A DNA stretch of 64,000 nucleotides from Diatrype stigma (Eukaryota; Ascomycota; Sordariomycetes; Xylariales; Diatrypaceae): contig JAKJXP020000028.1 in NCBI GenBank assembly GCA_022225965.2, forward strand, positions 372,001 through 436,000, in the 5' to 3' direction. Made by a program: the position numbers and the translations under genes. The stretch's first letter is position 1; every line of letters starts with the position of its first letter. Below the pieces are notes generated by a model, which was given only the letters and a program-made list of their open reading frames with translations, was not told the DNA's origin and made no database searches. This document shows, one piece after another, positions 32,798-44,084 of this stretch.

Positions 32798-35412
32798 CTA
32801 TCCAAGTCGAAAATGTACAGTGGGTAAATCCAGGTTGTCGTCACTGAATACCCTCTCCGCTTCACTATGGTTCAAAATCTGCACCACTCCAACGCGTGAG
32901 CCGGTCCTCAACTCATTATCATTGTACACCCTGGGCGCACCGTCGCTTGCCGTCTCCCATGAAACTATGAGCAGGTTTGCGCGGCCAGGCACTTCGCTAA
33001 TCAGGAGGTATGACCATCTGCCGTCGTCAAGACGCCGAGCGATTTCCTCCTTCTCGTTTTCCGGAAGCAACGAACCAAAGACTTCCGGAGAGTCCAATAA
33101 ACACCAATAATCACGCCATGTATTGTGGGCGAAGCACTTCGCTAGTCTGGATGGTCGGAATATCTTAGAGAGCGTGCGCAGCTTCTCTATCTTTGCTTCA
33201 CGGCTGACAGGTTGGCCCTTACGGGACGCCCAAGATGTCTGCTTGACTTTGTTGCTAAGCCACATACAGCGTCTGTAGATTGAGCTGGCGTCTTGGTGAA
33301 GTCTTGCTACTTTAGATTTCTCGAGCAGTTCGTTCCAAGCCTGGGATTCCATGAGCCGGCACCTCGGTATCTCCATTGCCTCACCAATCAGAAACATCGG
33401 ATCGTCTGTTTCTTTGGAGAAGTAGGCTGGTGCCTCGTCGAAATCTATGATTTTCCCGCTGACAGACTCAATTGCTTGAACATTGAATCTGACCTCTCCC
33501 ATCTCAGTACTGTTGCTGTAGATATTTTTGGGCATATATTCCCACGATGGCATACCCTTCCATCCCGCCCAGCTCCAAGAAGGAAACCCGTCGCGGCGTG
33601 TTGCTCTTTTGGAAGCAGCAGGTTCATGGTGCCAGTTGAGAACATTAACAAATACTGCCTTACGAAAGTCTTCGAAATCTTCTTGTTGCAGCGTGTGACA
33701 CGATTCAGATCCGCCTGTTTTCTTCACCGTTGATCTCAGCTCGATGGGTTTCAGCTGTAAGTGGTTCGATAGACCGAATACTGGGAGCCCCTGGAGGGTT
33801 TGAAAATTGGGATCTTGCCGCGCAAACACTTTCATGACTCCCGTGAACCCATTTATCACGTCGCCATCGAAGGTCATTTCTTTTTCCAAGTACTCCTTCA
33901 TTAGACCCAGAAATATTTCCAGTTCGACCCAAAAGGCGCCACGTGGGTCATCTAGTTCATACTCATTTTTTATATCTCGGTCCTCTAGGAGTCCTTCCCA
34001 GGATCGCACACCTAGTGAAAGCTCCCCGTGAATAATCGAGCACAAAATGTGAGACTGCATAAAGTCTGGTTCAGGGTACGAATCGGAAACCCACATATTC
34101 TCGGCATCAAAATACATCTCATGGTCCGTGAAATATAGGCGCCGGGGAGAGAGCGTTGCTTCTTGGAAACACCAGCCCCTGGTATACCATACTGAGTCTA
34201 GGATACACTTCTCAACCCCAGGGCTTGTGGTGAAGCAGGTTATAGCGTTTTCTGTGTTCCCTGTCAGGCCGCCTAGATCAAGCACCTCTTGAGCAACCCT
34301 TGGAGTGGTCCCCACCCCCGGCAGGGCACCGCGTGAGCTTGCGGCAACGATGGTCCACTGGGCTAGGCTGTAGATCAAATCCATCTTGGAGATGTTTTCA
34401 ATGATCTCTTCCCTGGAGGCGGACTGATCAATACAATATTGATCAACCCAGAGATACCGATACCCCAGGTCCATGACGACTGCCATGGCGTTATGAACGA
34501 CCCTAGGGATTAGCAGAGGTAAGGATTTCCCAGCTGGAGGAGTGTTCAAGACCTCACCCACGCACTGGCGCAAGGGAACTAGGTCGTCGTTCGCGAGTCG
34601 CCACACGTAGCTTAACGCTATGTATTCCGCCTCGGTTGTGCAATCAACGATCTCTAAAGTCTCACAGTCGATGGCTTTTATACTCGTCGCAGGTACCACC
34701 AAGTCCTTCACTGGTCTTTTCTCGATATTCTGGGACTGGTCATCCTCGTCTGCGTCGGACGACTCGTCATTGATACTATTCGAGAGCTCAACCCAATGCC
34801 TCACAAGGTCAGGACTATACTTCGGGGGTATCAGCTGGGTTGTCGGAACCTCCTGAGACCTCGCGATTGAAGCGTAGTTTTGCAGGTCCGTGGTTCTTGC
34901 GGCGAACAGAAGCCCCTTTTCACGAGCCCTATCACTATCGGCGAACTTGAAAAAGTCACGCTCACTGCTCCCAGCATATAGCGCCACCCTCGGTATGGCC
35001 TCAAAGTAATGTGAGTCTTGGTTCTGTATGAAGGCATGTTTTAGACAAAGAGCACGGAGATGCCAAGGACCCCCAGTAGGCATCGAATCGTAGGTGTTTG
35101 GCAATATGGTCGCAGCAAATAGCTCACAGAGAGCGCAACCGGCGCAAAGGCCTTGCATCTTAGCTACGGGTAGCCAAGGGGCCTGGGTGTTCATTGCATT
35201 GTCTATGACTTTTGAAAAGTCGATCTTGCGACACTGATCGCAAATAAACGGCCTCGAGGTCTCGATCTCGATTACTTGGCCAGATTTCCCATTATCCCTG
35301 AAAGAGACATGCTGGCCAGAGACGAAGCCATCCTTGTCTAGTTAGCTTACGACTGAAGAAACCAAAAGTTTACAAGATATAAGATGATAGATCCGACTTA
35401 CGATAGAAACAT
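32798..35412 (-). CDS. HET-domain (heterokaryon incompatibility) protein
   Basis: Model: complement of 32798-35297 and 35402-35412; 836 residues. HET domains are the death-inducing effectors of fungal non-self recognition. The N-terminus has FICDQCRKIDF (Cys23, Cys26) and LCAGCALC (Cys55-61), the cysteine-rich lead common in this family. HET motifs follow in order: YIALSYVW near 229, YLWVDQYCIDQ near 285-295, and WYTRGWCFQEATLSPRRLYF near 374-393. The C-terminal 430 residues have no recognised repeat, WD40 or NACHT domain but include SWSWAGWKGMPSWEY, seen in many HET proteins. The 11-nt first exon (MFLS plus a splice) is my choice, because the frame stays open upstream of the internal Met at 35194 and encodes the conserved CxxC; translation from 35194 would lose it. 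Cytoplasmic action is likely. Lies tail to tail with the SRA gene. Confidence 0.9.
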
Positions 35413-36161
35413 AGGAGTTCGATTTCATCGCCCCTTTTATTTTTGACTCCACCTTGTAAGGTCTGTTCCTCGCCCGGACTCTTAGTCTCTTAGACCTATA
35501 TGTCTCCACACCAGCGCCGGGCGGAGTCTTCAGTCTTCACATTCAAGCAACAATGTACAATCCGGCTTTAGAATGATATGACCATGAAAAGAACGCCTTT
35601 TTGAGAACTTCGAGAGAAAGAAGTCTATGTTTTTGGAAGCCCGGGAGCTGCCTCAAGTCCGAGCTGACTGCTTTTATAGAGGATTGCTTGTACGCTTGAC
35701 CCTGACAAGAAGGACATATTCGGGAGGCCTGATCGACCATACCGGGGTTTGGATTGGCTGGTTAAGCGCCTATATTATGCAGTCGGTATAGTTTACCGAA
35801 GCTAGTGACGTATCCATGTCAACTGTTGATGATGAATTATACATCTAAGCCTTCCCAGCACATGACAACTCTCAACTTCAATGAAGCTCTATCCATAACA
35901 CTTTGATATGTCTAAATGGTGACTTTCTGGCTTGACTAGAGACTTCAGAGCTAGTAGTCTAGACTCACGACGGAGATCACTAGGTCATCCAGCTAGTCCA
36001 AGATGACAATAGCCGGTGGGGAACGCTGGGGGCATCTCATCCCACAGATGCCTTCTCATGATGCTACGGTGAAGAGAAAAGTCAGCCCAAGGAGGGTTGG
36101 AATTGGGCTGCTTTCTCATCTCAGCTCATTATGACTTGAAATTTCTGCCAGTGTGATCACG
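35413..36161. other. Divergent promoter region, HET gene and PIN4
   Basis: About 750 bases between two divergently transcribed genes. A short minus-strand frame at 35543-35740 shows no motif. Confidence 0.55.
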
Positions 36162-36742
36162 ATGGGTGCCAAAAACAAGAATCAGTCCAAACCAAACGCC
36201 AATGACCAGGCAACACAGAGCAAGCAGGGCGGGAAGGGTGGAAAAGGCGGGAAGGGCGGAAAGGGGGCAAAAGGGAACACACAGGCGGAGCCGACCCCAA
36301 AAGTCGGGAAGGTTGGCGGGCAAAAACTCGAGATCTCACACATCCTGGTACGTTAGGGCCCATGTTACTGGAAACAACTCTTCAAAGCTCTAAATTGACA
36401 TTTATGTAGTGTGGAAAAGAAGCAAAGCACAACGAGGTCATAACGCTTCTCCAGCAGCAAGGTAACGATACAATTGAAGCGTTCCAAAGGATCGCTAGGG
36501 AGTATAGTGAGGATAAAGCAAGATCAGGTGAGGGAGTGCCTGGAAATCGGGCCTGAAACTGAATACATTCAACATAAAGACTAACAATCGACTTAGGAGG
36601 TTCCCTTGGATCAATGACTAAAGGACAGTTGGATGCAGCATTCGCACAGGTTGCTTGGAGTCTTGAGAAAAGTGTCAAGGGGAAGATCGTGACCGGTACA
36701 GCTAAAACTGAGCATGGGTACCATGTGATCATAGTGCGATAA
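36162..36742 (+). CDS. PIN4: PIN4/PAR14-type parvulin peptidyl-prolyl isomerase
   Basis: Model: 36162-36347, 36410-36527 and 36597-36742; 149 residues. Parvulins isomerise peptidyl-prolyl bonds; the PIN4 class acts in ribosome biogenesis and chromatin and, unlike Pin1, lacks a WW domain. The N-terminal 45 residues are basic and Gly/Lys-rich, with a run of GGK repeats as in PAR14. The rotamase domain follows: EISHIL joined across intron 1 to CGKEAKHNEV, then REYSEDKARSGGSLGSMTKG built across intron 2, and GTAKTEHGYHVIIVR at the end. The length is typical. The ATG at 36162 is the first in frame. It converges on RPS12, whose stop lies 232 bp away. Confidence 0.93.
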
Positions 36743-36973
36743 ATGTTAGATGATACCGCATTAATAGCAATAGTCCAGTAGGACATGGTGCATGGTATGT
36801 TTCGTGTAACTTTTCCTTTATTCCGATGCAGTATGAGTCCCATTTCTACCCCCAGCACCTATGCTATCTGAAGAATAGGCTAGAGTACATCCAGAGATCC
36901 ATGATGGATGGATTGGATATTGGGTATCCCCCCAATGGTCTATATCCTCCCACGAAATGCCGGTGAACACCTT

Positions 36974-37712
36974 TTACTGCTCGGTCTGGAAGTAGTTGAG
37001 GAGGATAGATCGCTCCGTCGACTCCTCGCCCCAGTCCTTAACCACGACACAGGAGCAGTTGACGACCTTGCGCGCATTGCCTTCCCGATCCAGGACACCT
37101 GTACGCAACACCAATTAGCACGTTGAGGACAGAATTGCCGTATTTCAGCCTGTGGTTGGCACTCACAGAGACCTGCCCACTCGCCCAGCTGCTTGCCGTC
37201 CGGAACCTTGATCAGGGGAATCTTATGCTCAGAGCAGAGAGCGACGACCAGCTTCTTGTAGGCCTCCTCCTCGCAGTTCTCGTTCAGGACACACATGTGA
37301 GCCTGGCGTCTGTCCAGAGCCTTGGACGCTTCGCGGAGACCTCGGGCAAGACCATCGTGTATCAGAGCCAGCTTCAAGACACCCTTGAGGGCGTCCAGAA
37401 CGGACATCTGACCCTTGGAGGCCTCGGCATCGGCGGAGACCTCGACCTCCTCGGGGGCCTCGGGTGCGTTGTTCTCTTCTACGTCCGACTAAACGACAGG
37501 ACAAGCGTTAGTGAGTTGACCTTTGCGCGATTGGAATCGGAGGTAAGTGCTTGCGTAGAGCAAGCCTCGCTCGGATCGGATCGGGTCTAGGCATGTGAAC
37601 GCAGGAGGCAGCGGAGGGAAATGCGACGCCGAATGCGAAAAGAACCCTGCCTGCCCTGCGAACAATGCCGATACCGAGAAAATAGCGATGCGATGGGGAT
37701 AGAACGTACCAT
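36974..37712 (-). CDS. RPS12: 40S ribosomal protein S12 (eS12)
   Basis: Model: complement of 36974-37098, 37167-37488 and 37710-37712; 149 residues. Component of the small ribosomal subunit beak. The first coding exon is the ATG alone, directly followed by a GTACGT donor; exon 2 begins [17 protein letters not shown] as in yeast Rps12. Core motifs include [36 protein letters not shown] and [11 protein letters not shown] (joined across intron 2), then [19 protein letters not shown]. It ends NYFQTEQ. Length and motifs match the family throughout. Intron 1 is 221 bp and is a place where a small nucleolar RNA could sit, although I see no convincing one. Divergent from RPS22, sharing a 0.9-kb promoter region. 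Confidence 0.96.
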
Positions 37713-38626
37713 CTTGGCTGTGTTGATACCGGTGCGATCCTCGAAGAGATTCTAAGTCGTGGTGCGTAAAGGTGTTGGGGTAGCGGGTGTTGGTGATGTC
37801 TTGCGTAGGTAAAATTGGGAAATTATCACAAAAGTAGCAGCTTCTGCTTAGCCTGCGAGATCAAATCGAGGCTTCCGCACAATCGCACAATCGCACAGCA
37901 CAATGCGGGCAACTCTGCCACACAAACAGCGATAGACCAGAAATTGTGTGGTGGAATCGCTAATAGTGGATGCCTCGGCCAATCAGAGAAGCCCATGTCG
38001 TTAGGGTTTTCGCAAAAGGGCAAAATGTCCAAGCTTCTCTCCCCCACCAACCCAAAATTCCGCCAGCCTTTTTTCCGCTTTCCGTGCCTTGCGGTCACTG
38101 GTTAGGTAAGCTAGATACCTAGCTACCTAGGTAGTGGGTATCCACTCTGCCCACCCAGGCCACTGACGGAAATTTCAGTTGAAATTCTTTTACCAGCAAC
38201 CACACCAACTCTTCCATCAACCACAACCCAACAGACAACTTACACCCAAGGGATTCCCGTCGCCAAAGACTTCAATTGAGGTATGTAGAAAGATATCAAG
38301 ATGGATCGAGGTTGCTCGATGGCGCCCTTCAAGAAGCCAGAGGAGAGCAATCACGAGCACCTTGCACATACTCTTAGTGAGTCGCTGCGATGCGAATCCT
38401 CAACGTCGCACGCTGGCTAAGTGGGTGGCTGGTGTTCGTGATACGCTTCTCCTCTCCAGTACTGAGCGCGCAGAACCCTCTCTGAGAACAATTTATATGC
38501 AAAATTGTTCGAAGAAGGGCACTCTCCATGCTCATGGCTCTTGGAAGGCTAACACAAACTCCGCGGCAGATACCTCATTTCTTCGTGAAAACGATTTGAG
38601 AATCTCCACCCAACAATACCGCCAAA
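37713..38626. promoter_or_regulatory. Shared divergent promoter of RPS12 and RPS22
   Basis: 914 bases between the start codons of two ribosomal protein genes transcribed away from each other. It contains a telomere-like box at 38001-38010. The RPS22 leader probably has its own intron, as a good donor GTATGT lies at 38281. A TACCTAGCTACCTAGGTA cluster sits at 38114-38134. Confidence 0.6.
38001..38010. promoter_or_regulatory. Telo-box-like TTAGGGTTTT
   Basis: The sequence TTAGGGTTTT lies in the divergent RPS12/RPS22 promoter. Tbf1, a Myb-type TTAGGG-binding factor, is the established ribosomal-protein-gene regulator in many ascomycetes outside the Saccharomyces clade. Its role here is inferred from position and sequence. 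Confidence 0.45.
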
Positions 38627-39280
38627 ATGGTCAAGACTTCCGTCCTCAACGATGCGCTCAACGCCATCAACAACGCCGAGAAGTCCGGCAAGCGACAGGT
38701 CCTGATCCGACCTAGCTCCAAGGTCATTGTCAAGTTCCTGAGTGTTATGCAGAAGCATGGTATGTGGTGCAACAATCCTCTTCTTCCCTGGGCTTCAGTC
38801 GGACCGCTTGTATACTTCCTTCGCTTCGAAACAGTTATTCGGCATGATAACTGGATAATGACCTCAACCTGCCCCTACGGTCAAAGTCTTTTAAGTTGCC
38901 GATAGATCGACGTACTATTTGTTTCGAGCGAAGGAATCTTACACGTGGTTCTGATATCCACCATGAAGTCTTTACGTTTAATCTTTCGCTACAAATCAAC
39001 TAACGGGGCACCGTCTTTAGGATACATTGGTGAATTCGAGGAGGTCGACGACCACCGATCTGGCAAGATCGTCGTTCAGCTGAACGGCCGCCTGAACAAG
39101 ACCGGTGTCATCTCTCCCCGCTACAACGTCCGTCTGGCCGATCTCGAGAAGTGGGTTGTCAAGCTGCTGCCGTCTCGTCAGTTCGGTTACGTCGTCCTGA
39201 CCACCTCTGCTGGTATCATGGACCACGAGGAGGCGCGTCGCAAGCACGTTGCTGGCAAGATCATTGGCTTCTTCTACTAG
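38627..39280 (+). CDS. RPS22: 40S ribosomal protein S22 (uS8, S15a)
   Basis: Model: 38627-38759 and 39021-39280; 130 residues, exactly the family length. A small-subunit protein that binds the central domain of 18S rRNA. It starts [20 protein letters not shown], continues [20 protein letters not shown], and the KHGYIGEFE motif is built across the 261-bp intron. Exon 2 carries [20 protein letters not shown] and ends [12 protein letters not shown] longer frame that starts upstream at 38179 in another phase is not coding. The intron is long for this window, and in yeast the equivalent gene hosts a small nucleolar RNA; none is clear here. Confidence 0.97.
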
Positions 39281-39970
39281 GTGGAAGTCGGTGTGCTTAA
39301 GGAACAAAAATAAAAGGGGTTCATGACGGGAAGAGGCATTCTCGGCGTTGGGGGGATGGATACTGGTCAGACATTTGCTTGAAAACTCTTTTGAGACCCA
39401 ATATACCACGATACCAGCTATTAACGAAATGCCATATGGACCTGGTCCTGAATATCCACTTGGCTCTGTACACCCTGTGATATGTGATACCACCCACTCA
39501 TGCTGTCATCACAAACTTGTCTCGGAACTTTCGACGTAGTGATATTGGTGAGAGGTTACACTTGCTAATTGTAGTACTTGGTGAAGTCGCGTCTCGTCGA
39601 ACCTCGTCGTTTGTTTATACCTCGGTATATGTGTTACGCACGACCTTTGTTCGAAGGAACATTCGGTGTTGGGGGGTTAATATTCGAACCTTATGTCGTT
39701 CAACTTGCAGGCACAAATCGTAATGCCTTCAAAGCTTCTGCTGCATTGTTCTTTTCTGCATCGTAGATATTCAGTCTGCCGGCTTGAAGAAAAAGAAGGA
39801 AAATTGCTGGAGTTGCCAACTTGCTAAGCTACATTTGATCTGACGACGCGCACATTGCGCAATGGCGGACTTTCAATTCTACGTGCATGTGTTTGTAGCG
39901 AATTGGGCGTTGCAATAATGAAATAAATGGCCCCTGCTACTCTTCCCAAGTGGGAACTTGGCAGGGATGG

Positions 39971-40035
39971 AGCCCGCGCCGTCTACAGGGGGGTTATTTC
40001 TTGCGTGCTGAACTGGAAACCCCCTGACGCGGCGG
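39971..40035. repeat. GC-rich inverted repeat (possible hairpin)
   Basis: AGGGGGGTT (39997-40005 region) and AACCCCCT (40018-40025 region) are complementary, with a loop of about two dozen bases. Flanking CCGCGCCGTC and GACGCGGCGG extend the pairing imperfectly. Could fold in RNA or be a decayed element. Confidence 0.45.
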
Positions 40036-40615
40036 ACCCCAACTCTTTTATGGTCCAGAGCTAATCTTGGCTGGGCTGTTTTCGTTTTGCCTTGTGAAAA
40101 TACCACTAAGATTCACTTACGTACATACTTTATAGATTTTGCATGATACTATTACCTCCTCACCCTACGACACGACACGGACATCAACAGCGGATCAGAT
40201 AGTCATTAAGCGTGGGACCCAGTGAAACAGAAGAACAAAGGGAGGTCCATTCCCCATACGCATCGAGATAGTATCTCATCGATCGACCATTACTCGAGAC
40301 AGAAGACGGAAGCTCGGAGCAGCAGCTGCGCCAGGACGAACGACGGCCGGAAACTATCTTTTCAGATGGAAGGCTCTTAATGTTACATCTGCTAAAACCG
40401 CCACGCGATTGCATCTCATCGTCCTTGCTTTATGCTTGAGATATATTTTGCTCTTTAGCTGAAATTAGCTTTCGACCGTCAATACTTTTTGGATAAAACA
40501 GGAACAACTGAATATAAAAACGTACATCAAGTATTTGCTAACGAAAACGCCCCTCTTCGACGGGTAGGTTGGTTGGGAGGTTTCCATCGGGAGGGTTGGC
40601 AGTATCGTTATTGTA

Positions 40616-40675
40616 AGAAGCCAGCCAGCCAGCCAGCCAAGAAAAGGCAGGCAGGCAGGCAGGCCGGCAGTAAGG
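40616..40675. repeat. CCAG then GGCA tetranucleotide repeats
   Basis: Five CCAG copies followed by four GGCA copies immediately upstream of the CAP10-family start codon; they are almost complementary and could form a hairpin in the leader. Confidence 0.75.
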
Positions 40676-40685
40676 TCGGCAGGCT

Positions 40686-42826
40686 ATGGGAGTAATAAGG
40701 ATGCGACCACGCCAGCTCCTCGCCACGGGGGCCCTCTTCTTCCTCGTCCTGTGCGCCGTCACGCTACTCAAGCTCTCGCCGACGGGCACGAACCTCGCGG
40801 ACTTTCGATCCTCGCGCTACGGAAGCGGCAGCAATACGAAGAATGGAGGAAGCAGTGGTAGTCTAAATACAGAAAAAGGAGGAGCCGCAGATATCCGACC
40901 GCCCCGCCCGCCGCTCGAGCCCTTCAACCCGTCGCCGAAGCCCGCCCCGCCGGGCTCCCACCCCGTCTGGCACCTGATCACGGACGCGGAGCGCGAGCTG
41001 GAGGCGGTCAAGGCGCGGCAGTCGCGCACGCTGGAGGAGGCCGTGGCCGAGTACCGGCGGCGGCACGGGGGCTTGGCGCCGCCGCCGCACTTCGACCGGT
41101 GGTGGGAGTTCGCGCAAGCCAAGGGCGTGCAGCTCGTCGACGAGTTCGACTCGGTCATGGAGGCGCTGACGCCCTTCTGGGGCCTCGAGCCGGCGACGAT
41201 CCGCGGCCGCGCCCGCGAGGCCCTCGGCTTCCCCGACAACGCCCTCCTCGGCGTCCAGATCCGCGGCGGCAAGATCACCCACCTCGACGGCGGCGGCGAG
41301 TGGCAGCAGCAGGCCACCGCGGGCATGATGGGCAAGTTCCTCACCTGGCTGCCCGACATGGACCTGTGCTTCAACCTGCACGACGAGCCGCGCGTCGTCG
41401 TGCCGCACGACGACCTGTCGCGGCTCGTCAAGCGCGCCAAGGAGGTCAACATGCCGGCCGCGGCGAGCTACGCCAACGACCGGCCGGACAGCAGCAGCAG
41501 CAGCAGCAGCAGTAGGAACGCGTTCTCGACGGCGACGGACCTGAACGACGGCTCCCGCTTCGACGAGGTCAAGACGACGCGGTTCAACGTGTTCGCGCAC
41601 CAGCCGACGTGGACGCACTCGCGGCTGTCGTGCCCGCCCGAGAGCCCGGCGCGGGCGCTCGAGGAGGCCGAGCGGCGCGACGACGTGTCCAAGTACGGGT
41701 TGGGGGAGCTGGGGTTCGTGTACAACGTGACGGCGCTGTCGGACGTGTGCAACTCGCCGTCGCTCTCGTCGACGTTCGGGTTCTTCGACCGGCCCAACGC
41801 CTACAACCTCGTGCTGGACCTGTTCCCCATCTTCTCGCAGTCCAAGATCTCGTCCTACTCGGACATCCTGTACCCGTCGCCCTGGTACTGGTACGAGAAG
41901 GTCAGCTACGACGAGAAGAAGGATCGGGCCTGGGCCAAGAAGGCCGACTCCCTCTACTGGCGGGGGTCGACGACGGGCGGGTTCAGCCGGGCGGGCGGCT
42001 GGCGGCGCCAGCACCGGCAGCGGTTCGTGCAGAAGATGAACGCGGTGGACAACGCGACGATCCTGGTGAACGTCGGGGCGGGCGAGAGGAGCGCGGAGGA
42101 GCGGTGGGAGCCGCGGTCGGTGCCGCGGGGCGACTACCGCGACCTGGTGGACGTGCACTTCTCCGGGGTGGGGCAGTGCGACCCGGGCGACTGCGCGGCG
42201 CAGGCCGAGTTCTTCGAGGTGACGGGCCACGCGGAGCAGCACGACGCGTGGGCGTACAAGCACCTGCTGGACCTGGACGGCAACGCCTTCAGCGGCCGCT
42301 TCTACGCCTTCCTGCGCAGCCGCTCGCTCGTCTACAAGCTCGCCCTCTTCCGCGAGTGGCACCTCGAGTGGCTCCGGCCCTGGGCCCACTACGTGCCCCT
42401 CAGCCTCCAGGGCGACGACTGGCTCGAGGCCGTCCGCTTCTTCCAGCACGAGGAGGACGGCCGCCGCGAGGCCGAGCGCCTCGCGAACCAGCAGCGCGAC
42501 TGGGCTAATAAGGTCCTCCGCCACGAGGATATGGAGGTGTGGTTCTTCAGGCTGCTGTTGGAGTATGTTTATCCCCCCCCCCCCCCCCCCTTTTTTTTTT
42601 TCTTTCTTTTTTCTTTCTTCCCTTTCTTTTTCCCTTCCTGTTCTCTCTCCCCTCTGTCCACTGTCCATGTCGCCCCCCTGCCCTTCTTACTGCCGAGTGT
42701 TGCTGACATGGTGCGACCCACAGATATGGCCGAGTCATCGATGATGACCGCCACCTCATCGGGTTCTCGCTTGGTTCTACCAATACCAAGTCGGAGCCCG
42801 TGAAGGCCCCCGTCGAGGGGCCATGA
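40686..42826 (+). CDS. CAP10-family glycosyltransferase (GT90-like), type II membrane protein
   Basis: Model: 40686-42562 and 42724-42826; 659 residues. The family (CAP10/KDELC/POGLUT) transfers xylose or glucose in the secretory pathway; Cryptococcus Cap10-like proteins act in capsule or glycolipid formation. Basic residues and then a hydrophobic segment at about 11-30 (LLATGALFFLVLCAVTLLKL) indicate a type II Golgi anchor, followed by a Ser/Gly/Pro-rich stem. The luminal part has FDRWWEFAQAKGVQLVDEFD near 135, PDMDLCFNLHDEPRVVVPHD near 215, the conserved SDILYPSPWYWYEKV and SLYWRGSTTGGF segments near 395-425, then YKHLLDLDGNAFSGRFYAFL and LSLQGDDW. The C-terminal EYGRVIDDDRHLIGF is built across the intron, which contains C and T homopolymers. 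A second Met at residue 6 could also start. Codons are strongly GC-ending. Confidence 0.92.
42569..42620. repeat. Poly-C/poly-T homopolymer tract in an intron
   Basis: A C run of about 16 and a T run of about 11, followed by CTTT-rich sequence. They form the pyrimidine-rich body of the CAP10 intron. Length is likely to vary and may be mis-sequenced, but it does not affect the coding frame. Confidence 0.85.
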
Positions 42827-44084
42827 GCACAACATACACATACATATATACTTCTTATATATGACATGACTTGTATAATTGATCATAAATCTGGGTTGTG
42901 TCCCCCCCACCCCCATCTCCTTCCCACATAAGTGTCGGGCCCGGCGTATGGAGCGGATGTATAAACAAAGACGGATGGCATTTTGTATGGAGTTTTTTTA
43001 TTTATTTCTTACTCCCCCTTCTCTTAAGTTGGGGGACGGGCAGATGGGGTTTCCTCACCTACACAATTTTCTTTTCTCGTATATTTGCACACATAGGGGG
43101 CGGTCGTGGTTCGACGGCGGACATATTTACCATATATTGGGGGTCTGGGATGCAGGGACGGATTCCATGGAGGCTGCCTCCGCGCAGGTACATTGCGTGG
43201 GTAGACTTGGTGTTGGTGACCAGGCGTGGAACATAAAGGGGGGCACGCACTACCTACTTACACGGATACTAGTAGGTGCGTTGGTTGTAGTGGTTGGGTA
43301 TATACCTATCTATGTGGCAGCTATATACATACTACCTATTACATACGTAGGATACATGTATGGAAGGAATTAGTAATGATGGGATGTAGATATTCCTGCC
43401 TGATAGGATAGGTGACTGACTACTAAGTTCTATGGCCTATTCGTGTAAATGGAGTAAATGGATATATTGTCTCCGTAATACGAAGGGTCTCTACATCGTT
43501 GCCTAGTCGATAGGTAAGCATGGTACCTGTCTGGAGGTTTACTTGTAAAGCCAGTTGAGATGTAACGGCTTCTATGGACCTTACCACACTTTAGGCTCGA
43601 CGTATTGTATCTCCAACCTTTTATTCTTTTGGTCGGTACCTACATGTATGTATGTAAGAGGGATTCTGGTAACCAGATTCCGGTAGACGGGTGCATGCAG
43701 TTTTCAAGCAATGCAGCCAATGACGTCTGATGGTGTAGACTTAGTCACTTAGTGTAAGGAACTCGGAGCTTGGGCCTAGACCAGCTCCATATTAATTTAT
43801 TGTTGCTGCATACGTAGGTACGAGGTAGGTACCTTCCAAGGTTCCAAGGTTCGTTAAGGTGCCATTGGAATGAAGATCAGGCTGGTCGGAAGCCTTGTCG
43901 CGTGTCAACTCTCTTCTTCCCTTTCATCTTCCCCGTTGACAAGAATGGAATCTTGACTTCTTTCTGCAAGCCAACCCCCAAATTGTGATCAATTGGGATC
44001 GCGATTGCCTGCTCCTTACTCCGGTCCCTGCCAAAGCTATATAACACCAGTTCCCCCATACTAATTCCGTCTCCCGCGTCCACC
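42827..44084. other. Intergenic, no gene seen
   Basis: 1.26 kb with a 3' region for CAP10 and the SWD2 promoter. TACCTA-type words cluster at 43270-43350 and 43805-43830. The frame at 42879-43373 is unsupported. Confidence 0.5.

Larger units (their letters stand above)
39281..40685. other. Intergenic between RPS22 and the CAP10 gene
   Basis: 1.4 kb without a supported protein gene. A GC-rich inverted repeat lies at 39971-40035. CCAG and GGCA tetranucleotide repeats (40616-40675) lie just before the CAP10 start. Minus-strand frames at 39879-40106 and 40184-40414 have no recognised family. Confidence 0.5.

Noticed and set aside
38760..39020. Possible snoRNA inside the RPS22 intron
   Set aside because: An ATGATAA-like box is present but no well-placed D box or terminal stem, so it cannot be supported.
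40863..42668. A 601-codon open frame on the minus strand across the CAP10-family gene
   Set aside because: It is a shadow of a strongly GC-ending gene. The plus strand encodes ordered CAP10 motifs and a valid splice; the minus frame is a low-complexity Val/Arg/Pro/Leu sequence.
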